Below, piece after piece: positions 7,128 to 11,074 of a stretch of 11,074 bases of DNA. Under the pieces are notes generated by a model. The model saw nothing but the letters and a program-made list of their open reading frames with translations, had not been told where the DNA came from and did no database searches. Source of the DNA: Candidatus Saccharibacteria bacterium RIFCSPHIGHO2_02_FULL_47_12 (GTDB lineage: Bacteria; Patescibacteriota; Saccharimonadia; Saccharimonadales; JANWIN01); assembly GCA_001790455.1 (NCBI GenBank), contig MGCP01000037.1, positions 4,715-15,788 of the forward strand, written 5' to 3'. Numbering within the stretch: the stretch's first letter is position 1; each line of letters starts with the position of its first letter. The translations under genes and the position numbers were made by a program.

Positions 7128-8519
7128 TTACTTCCTTGTTAGCACTAGTAGTTCGCGGGCAACTGTTTGATCTTCTCTAAAGTAGATCAGATCTGCATTG
7201 TCCACGAGCTTAAAACTCACACGATTGTACCCCAAATTGCTTATCTGGTCAATAAGAGGTAGGTGCCACACGTATCGCGGCGCACTCAACTGCTTCCCAG
7301 CAGGGCTGGAAACTCCTTGAGTGCTCTTGGCGGATCGCTGTGTTGCATGCTGCGCTACTCGTTCACCGTACTTCTTGTACGGCTCATTCCGTTGCTCGCT
7401 TGCGCCTTGCGCTCCACTCAAGCGCGAAGCGTGTGACCCGTCGTAGTTGACAAGCCAGGCTGGTACAGCCAAACACAGCCTAAACCCCGGCCCAGTTTGA
7501 CTAGACAGGTTTTGTAAAAACTTTTTGATGATAAGGTTTACATCGCTCATAACCTCTGATAAAACTTCTGGACCCGGCGCGGCAGAGAAGGGCCGGCCCA
7601 GATATGCCTCGCTGGCTATAAAGTTGAAGTGGTTGTCCCAGGAGTAGTTAGTAGCGTCGGCCTGGTCCAGATAATAGCTAAATGGGGCGTGGGCAAAGCG
7701 CTCGCCCAGCCAGTCTAGGTTTGACTTGGTGTAATCCACCATTCGCTGCTCTAGATCAGTGCCGTAAACGTCATAGCCCATGAGCGCGGCTTCTTGCAAA
7801 ATTACCCCGGTACCACAGAACGGATCTAGTACAGTCTGGTTCTTTTTGGGCTGGCTGCCTGGTTCACATGACTCTGCCACTGGCTGATCGCCAATGTATC
7901 CAGCAGCCAAATTGACAATGGTCTGGGCTAGCTTGGGCGGCAGCATGCCTACGCGTGCGTCGCGCTTGGGCCTGGCCTGATCGCGGGCAGAGTAGCTCTC
8001 TATGTCTTGCTCGGCAATGTTTTGGGCCACAATGGTCTTGGACCCGTCTTTTACAAAAATCAGCTCCCACCCTAGGTGACCCGTGAGTTGGTTGTGCAAC
8101 ACCTGCGCGCTAGAAAGTGTAAGTTCTTTGTTTGGCACCACCCGCACAGATTTGCCAGTAGATTTAATAACTTTTTTTAGCTCTAGTCCTGAGGCGTTGA
8201 TCTGCCCCACGCTTATTTTTAGTCCGTATGCGCTTAGCCCTAGCTTCATCTTGCCCTCGGGCAGTGAACCAACGTGCTGGGGCACAACGCCTCTTAGAAA
8301 CTTTTCAATTTCTTTCCAGTTTGTGGTGTCTAGCACGGTCAAAACTTTGCAGAACTTTACCGTGCCGCCTAGCCGGCTAAAATCTACCTGAGCGGGTTCT
8401 AAACCTAGCAGGGCAGCATGGGCACCAACCGGCCGGAGCTTATCCGCGCCATATAAACTTTCTAGCTCTGCTAGGCTCAAAGACGGTAGCCGCCCAAAAA
8501 TACACAACGTCTGATTCAT
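7128..8519 (-). CDS. THUMP/Trm11-type RNA guanosine N2-methyltransferase-like protein
   Basis: A 463-residue protein resembling the Trm11/TrmG10 family, SAM-dependent enzymes that methylate guanosine in tRNA. A divergent THUMP-like RNA-binding region probably spans residues 50-170. The family-typical RD-x-RPKRDA-x-VGMLPPKLAQ stretch is at 179-199, the SAM-binding motif DPFCGTG at 232-238, and YGTDL (252-256) ends the next strand. The catalytic motif IV, normally DPPYG, reads ASEAYLG (302-308). Residues from about 364 to 414 look like an extra segment encoded by palindromic DNA. The start at 8519 (MNQTLCIF) is chosen over upstream in-frame ATGs because it begins the conserved fold and sits 7 bases after a TATACT box. 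The exact target nucleoside is unknown; a DNA methyltransferase role is less likely given the THUMP-like half. Confidence 0.85.
   Translation of the reverse strand: MNQTLCIFGRLPSLSLAELESLYGADKLRPVGAHAALLGLEPAQVDFSRLGGTVKFCKVLTVLDTTNWKEIEKFLRGVVPQHVGSLPEGKMKLGLSAYGLKISVGQINASGLELKKVIKSTGKSVRVVPNKELTLSSAQVLHNQLTGHLGWELIFVKDGSKTIVAQNIAEQDIESYSARDQARPKRDARVGMLPPKLAQTIVNLAAGYIGDQPVAESCEPGSQPKKNQTVLDPFCGTGVILQEAALMGYDVYGTDLEQRMVDYTKSNLDWLGERFAHAPFSYYLDQADATNYSWDNHFNFIASEAYLGRPFSAAPGPEVLSEVMSDVNLIIKKFLQNLSSQTGPGFRLCLAVPAWLVNYDGSHASRLSGAQGASEQRNEPYKKYGERVAQHATQRSAKSTQGVSSPAGKQLSAPRYVWHLPLIDQISNLGYNRVSFKLVDNADLIYFREDQTVARELLVLTRK
7282..7421 (-). repeat. Palindrome-rich, probable in-frame insertion inside the methyltransferase gene
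   Basis: CACTCAA occurs in direct orientation at 7283-7289 and 7415-7421, exactly 132 bases (44 codons) apart, and inverted as TTGAGTG at 7317-7323. GCACTCAA (7282-7289) pairs perfectly with TTGAGTGC (7317-7324). Inside that, TTCCCAGC (7294-7301) pairs with GCTGGAAA (7305-7312) with one bulge. A second hairpin, CCGTAC/GTACGG, lies at 7366-7382 with a 5-base loop. The encoded residues (about 367-413) are Ser/Gln/Ala/Lys-rich and fall between AVPAW and HLPLIDQI, two segments that look like parts of one continuous fold. This resembles palindromic elements inserted within genes in other bacteria; the insertion itself is inferred. Confidence 0.55.
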
Positions 8520-8526
8520 AACGATT

Positions 8527-8532
8527 AGTATA
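8527..8532 (-). promoter_or_regulatory. -10 box for the methyltransferase-rpmA operon (leaderless)
   Basis: On the minus strand TATACT lies 7 bases upstream of the ATG at 8519-8517. No ribosome site is seen. The spacing implies a leaderless transcript. The box is only 3 bases from the opposing TATAAT on the plus strand. Confidence 0.6.
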
Positions 8533-8535
8533 GGG

Positions 8536-8541
8536 TATAAT
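8536..8541 (+). promoter_or_regulatory. -10 box for the micro-ORF and membrane protein gene
   Basis: A perfect TATAAT. The first ATG downstream (8552) is 10 bases away and opens a 27-codon ORF. The membrane protein ATG at 8632 is 90 bases away. It faces away from the methyltransferase promoter, forming a compact divergent pair. Confidence 0.65.
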
Positions 8542-8551
8542 GTCTGTAAAC

Positions 8552-8635
8552 ATGAGTCTAAAAAGACCTGAAAACTTACACTATTTTGTTCGAGACCATT
8601 TGAAAATTGGAACGACCGGAGGGAGCGGCCTATGA
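8552..8635 (+). CDS. Possible 27-residue leader ORF coupled to the membrane protein gene
   Basis: An ATG 10 bases after TATAAT opens a frame of 27 codons beginning MSLKRPENLHYF and ending GGSGL, then TGA. That TGA overlaps the ATG of the next gene as ATGA (8632-8635), the usual sign of translational coupling. A strong ribosome site for the next gene, GGAGG (8618-8622), lies inside this ORF. The peptide has no membrane segment or recognised motif. It may instead be an untranslated 5' leader with a chance ORF; length alone cannot decide. Confidence 0.35.
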   Translation: MSLKRPENLHYFVRDHLKIGTTGGSGL

Positions 8636-9693
8636 GTCCGGCGATGAAACGCAACCAGCGGTGGCGGCTGATCATAACAATCGTTACCTTTGTGGCACTT
8701 GGCATTGTAGTTTATGCTCTTCGCGAACAAATATTTCAAACCATAGAACAGATTAGGCAAGTCAATTCGCTGGCGCTACTTCTGATTATTCCGCTGCAGG
8801 TTATCAACTATCATGCCTATACAAAAATGTACCGCAGCATCTTTGCCATTTTAGGTGAGAACATAGCATACCGGCCTATGTATAAGGTGGCTTTGGAACT
8901 AAACTTTGTAAACAATGTTTTTCCCAGTGGCGGCGTGTCGTCGTTCTCGTACTTTGGCCTGCGCATGCGCGAGTTCAATGTGTCTGCTACCAAGTCTACG
9001 CTAGTTCAGCTTATGCGTTTTGTTATGGTGTTTATATCTTTTCAGGTCTTGCTTTTCTTTGGGCTATTTTTTCTGGCACTTGGTGGCCAGGCAAACGACA
9101 TTATGATCCTTATCACCGGATCTTTGGCTACGACGCTGTTTATTCTGACGGCATTGGCCACTTACGTAATTGGCAGTGAAAGGCGCATAAAGAACACGTT
9201 TGTATCGATAACAAAGATAATCAACAAGGTTATACATATCTTTCGCCCCAAACATCAAGAAACAATAAACATAAGCCGGGTGCAAAACATATTTACTAAC
9301 CTGCATGAGAACTACATGATTATCAAAAGCAATTTTGGCCAGCTTAGACGCCCGCTATTTTATGGGTTATTGGCTAACCTCACTGAAGTAATGTCGCTCT
9401 ATACTGTTTATGTAGCGTTCGACAAGTGGGTAAACCCGGGTACCGTAATAATTGGTTACGCGGTAGCTAACTTTGCTGGCCTAATCTCAATTCTGCCGGG
9501 TGGTGTTGGTGTGTATGAGGGCCTTATGACTGGTGTAATGGCGGCAGGGGGGGTGCCTGCGGCTGTAACGCTACCGGCTACAATTATGTATCGTATTTTG
9601 ACCCAGGCGCTGCAGCTGCCAATTGGCGGATACTTCTACAATCGTTTTATACGCAGGCGCGACCGCGCCAAAGCTTCAGAACATCCGGTTTGA
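8632..9693 (+). CDS. Integral membrane protein, lysylphosphatidylglycerol synthase TM/UPF0104 (YbhN-like) family
   Basis: A 353-residue polytopic membrane protein with about seven or eight hydrophobic segments (near 12-30, 44-62, 124-150, 155-181, 240-262, 270-290, 295-312 and 318-336). Family signatures include FPSGGVSS (97-104) and, strongest, LPGGVGVYEG (288-297). The family corresponds to the flippase-like membrane half of MprF. The cytoplasmic aminoacyl-transferase half is absent, so lysyl-PG synthesis cannot be claimed; such stand-alone proteins are often suggested to move lipids or lipid-linked sugars. A basic C-terminal tail (RRRDRAK) favours a cytoplasmic C-terminus. GGAGG (8618-8622) sits 9 bases before the ATG at 8632; a second in-frame ATG at 8644 is also possible. 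It is one of few genes here with a clear Shine-Dalgarno. The stop is TGA. Confidence 0.88.
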   Translation: MSPAMKRNQRWRLIITIVTFVALGIVVYALREQIFQTIEQIRQVNSLALLLIIPLQVINYHAYTKMYRSIFAILGENIAYRPMYKVALELNFVNNVFPSGGVSSFSYFGLRMREFNVSATKSTLVQLMRFVMVFISFQVLLFFGLFFLALGGQANDIMILITGSLATTLFILTALATYVIGSERRIKNTFVSITKIINKVIHIFRPKHQETINISRVQNIFTNLHENYMIIKSNFGQLRRPLFYGLLANLTEVMSLYTVYVAFDKWVNPGTVIIGYAVANFAGLISILPGGVGVYEGLMTGVMAAGGVPAAVTLPATIMYRILTQALQLPIGGYFYNRFIRRRDRAKASEHPV

Positions 9694-9713
9694 CCCCAAG
9701 CGCAGTTATCAGT

Positions 9714-9719
9714 TAACAT
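9714..9719 (+). promoter_or_regulatory. Possible -10 box for the membrane-anchored protein gene
   Basis: TAACAT lies 7 bases before the ATG at 9727, in the same relative place as the stronger boxes elsewhere in the window. No ribosome site precedes the ATG. The match to consensus is only moderate. Confidence 0.3.
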
Positions 9720-9726
9720 TAGCATA

Positions 9727-10413
9727 ATGCCACCAAGCAATTCCTATAACACCCTTGCGGGTAAAAAACACAGCCTGGGCCCAATCATAGCCATATCTGT
9801 GCTGGCTGTTCTTTTGGCCACTAGCGCAACATTTGGCATATGGGCATACACGTCTCGCCAAGACTATAAAGATAATACAGACCAAAAGGTTACGGTTGCT
9901 GTAGAGCAGGCTCAAAAACAAACCGCCGAGGCCAAAGACCTAGAATTTATAGACAAAGAAAAGCTGCCATTGACACACTACAACGGGCCAGCGGCTTACG
10001 GCAGCATAGATGTGAGCTATCCAAAAACCTGGTCAGCATATGTAGATGAAAGCGGCCAAAGTGGCAGTGCTGCGGTGTCTGGCTACTTTGCACCCAAGTT
10101 TGTGCCAACCATAACCAACCAAAAAAACATCTTTGCGCTGCGGCTTGAGGTAGTGAGTAGCTCGTACAGTGATGTGCTAAAACAGTTTGAATCACAAATA
10201 CAGGCAAACAAAGTAAAAGTGGCAGCCTATGCACTGCCCAAAGTGCCAAGCGTGAGCGGATCGCGCGTAAATGGAGAGATTATAACTGGCAAACAAGGCA
10301 GCATGATTATTTTGCCCCTGCGTGACAAGACGCTAAAAATCTGGACAGAATCACCAGAATTTAATAACGATTTTGATAACAATATTTTAGCAAATTTAGT
10401 TTTTTCGCCATAA
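9727..10413 (+). CDS. Single-pass membrane-anchored extracytoplasmic protein, unknown function
   Basis: A 228-residue protein. A short basic N-terminus (GKKH, 12-15) is followed by one hydrophobic segment (about 18-41), then a Gln/Ala/Lys-rich linker (about 45-75) with coiled-coil character. A soluble domain follows from about 85 to the end, starting GSIDVSYPKTW and ending ILANLVFSP. The layout predicts an N-in, C-out anchored protein. The IDVSYPKTWSAY start and the ILANLVF end faintly recall PsbP-like or lipoprotein-type domains with a beta-sheet core, but I do not recognise the family with confidence. There is no lipobox Cys. It lies 33 bases after the membrane protein gene and happens to be in the same reading frame, separated by one TGA. 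Whether the two work together is unknown. Confidence 0.75.
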   Translation: MPPSNSYNTLAGKKHSLGPIIAISVLAVLLATSATFGIWAYTSRQDYKDNTDQKVTVAVEQAQKQTAEAKDLEFIDKEKLPLTHYNGPAAYGSIDVSYPKTWSAYVDESGQSGSAAVSGYFAPKFVPTITNQKNIFALRLEVVSSSYSDVLKQFESQIQANKVKVAAYALPKVPSVSGSRVNGEIITGKQGSMIILPLRDKTLKIWTESPEFNNDFDNNILANLVFSP

Positions 10414-10428
10414 AGCTGCCGCAGCTTT
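10412..10428 (+). terminator. Short hairpin at the end of the anchored-protein gene
   Basis: AAAGCTGC (10412-10419) and GCAGCTTT (10421-10428) are perfect inverted copies around one base, starting at the stop codon of the upstream gene. Only three T residues end the arm, so it is at best a weak terminator. Confidence 0.35.
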
Positions 10429-10437
10429 CGCTAGAAT

Positions 10438-10446
10438 TGCTATAAT
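10438..10446 (+). promoter_or_regulatory. Extended -10 promoter for the kinase-like gene
   Basis: TGCTATAAT is a consensus extended -10 (TGn plus TATAAT at 10441-10446). The possible starts are GTG at 10461 and ATG at 10482, so this transcript would carry a short leader, unlike others in the window. No clear -35 is seen. Confidence 0.6.
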
Positions 10447-10481
10447 AAGGCTACACATAAGTGGAGAGTGACATATTAGAT

Positions 10482-11074
10482 ATGGGGCGCGGAAAAGATA
10501 CCAACATTGCAGCCCAAAAGCGGCTACTAAACGCGCTGGCCGAGCAGATCAAACTGCCGCTGCTGCAAATAGCCCGCAGCGCTGAACTTGCTTTGCAACA
10601 AGGCAGCACCGAGGCTTTAAATAACATTGAACTAACTGCCGACAGCGCCCTCAAACTACTGGATAGTTATTTGCTAAGCCTGCGCCTAAACCAGGCGTCT
10701 ACAGACATATTTTTAGAGCCGGTTTCTATAGCTGCTGTGTTAAACGACACCGCGCACGAGCTAAGCAAGCTGGCAAGCAGCTACGGTTGCCAGCTGGAAC
10801 TACACTTGAGCGGCCGCTACGAGCCAATTATGGCTAACCGCGCCGGGCTAGAAGCAGCGCTAACCAGCCTGGGTTTTGTGTTTATAGAAGCGGTCAGTGC
10901 TTCTGCTAGCGAACCAAAACCAGTTGTAAAGCTAGCGGCACACAGGGGCAAACAAGGCATTGTGGCTGGCACGTTTGCGGGCAATGAACTGCTTACCGCA
11001 GACATGTACCATCGTGCCCGCCGCCTGCATGGTCGCGTGCGCCAACCTCTAACCGGGCTTACCTCTACTGCGGG
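10482..11074 (+). CDS. Histidine-kinase-like protein, apparently degenerate (5' part only)
   Basis: An open frame from ATG 10482 runs without a stop to the window end (197 codons seen). An in-frame GTG at 10461, right after a TAA, is an alternative start that adds seven residues; GGAG at 10463-10466 is a poorly spaced ribosome site for the ATG. Residues 12-70 are helical and resemble a HisKA dimerisation domain: LAEQIKLPLLQI (19-30) aligns with the usual SHELRTPLxxI, but Glu21 stands where the phospho-accepting His should be. A following PVSIAAVLNDTAHEL and then NRAGLEAALTSLGFVFIEA (about 118-136) match the approach to the ATP-binding domain, with both N-box Asn residues replaced. No sensor or membrane segment precedes it. 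It may be a pseudokinase or scaffold; the G-boxes, if any, lie beyond the window. Confidence 0.6.
   Translation, partial: MGRGKDTNIAAQKRLLNALAEQIKLPLLQIARSAELALQQGSTEALNNIELTADSALKLLDSYLLSLRLNQASTDIFLEPVSIAAVLNDTAHELSKLASSYGCQLELHLSGRYEPIMANRAGLEAALTSLGFVFIEAVSASASEPKPVVKLAAHRGKQGIVAGTFAGNELLTADMYHRARRLHGRVRQPLTGLTSTA

Noticed and set aside
8083..8391. 102-codon plus-strand ORF opposite the methyltransferase
   Set aside because: Shadow frame, Ser/Pro/Leu-rich, with no promoter, ribosome site or family resemblance.
8520..8705. 62-residue N-terminal extension of the methyltransferase
   Set aside because: It would overlap the divergent gene and its promoter. The conserved fold begins at MNQTLCIF (8519), which has its own TATACT box 7 bases upstream.
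10412..10428. Strong intrinsic terminator
   Set aside because: The stem is short once a loop is allowed and only three T residues end the arm, so it is listed only as a weak hairpin.

Overview
The window looks like chromosome of a small-genome bacterium. The best guess is Candidate Phyla Radiation, most likely a Saccharibacteria (TM7) relative. The reasons are short or absent intergenic gaps, many start codons only 5-10 bases downstream of a TATAAT-like box with no Shine-Dalgarno (leaderless mRNAs), heavy use of the CTA leucine codon, and divergent versions of common enzymes. This placement is inference; no rRNA is present to settle it. The genetic code appears standard, because long enzymes of 395-778 codons contain no in-frame TGA.

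Left part (1-5603, all +): the C-terminal end of an S41 C-terminal processing protease, then a complete phosphoketolase (xfp) overlapping a divergent acetate kinase (ackA), then CTP synthase (pyrG). Xfp and AckA form a two-enzyme fermentative module. Sugar phosphate plus phosphate gives acetyl phosphate, and AckA converts that to acetate and ATP.

Middle part (5604-7126): a response regulator with only a receiver domain and a Pro/Ala-rich tail, and an FHA-domain protein. Each has its own near-perfect TATAAT box directly before its ATG. The FHA gene runs tail to tail into ribosomal protein L27 (rpmA, - strand), overlapping it by 14 bases. Upstream of rpmA on the same strand is a THUMP/Trm11-type RNA methyltransferase (7128-8519). 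Its C-terminal part carries what looks like an in-frame, palindrome-rich insertion.

Right part (8520-11074): a compact divergent promoter separates the methyltransferase from a possible 27-codon leader ORF. The leader's stop overlaps the start of an integral membrane protein of the lysylphosphatidylglycerol synthase/UPF0104 family. Next come a single-pass membrane-anchored protein of unknown function and, running off the window end, a histidine-kinase-like protein whose expected phospho-accepting His and ATP-binding N-box Asn residues appear to be replaced.

Most of the window is housekeeping or signalling. No CRISPR array, tRNA, rRNA or transposase gene was seen. The points most worth a second look are the palindromic insertion in the methyltransferase, its non-canonical catalytic motif, the leaderless promoter set, the coupled micro-ORF and the degenerate kinase. 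No gene-free stretch exceeds about 80 bases.
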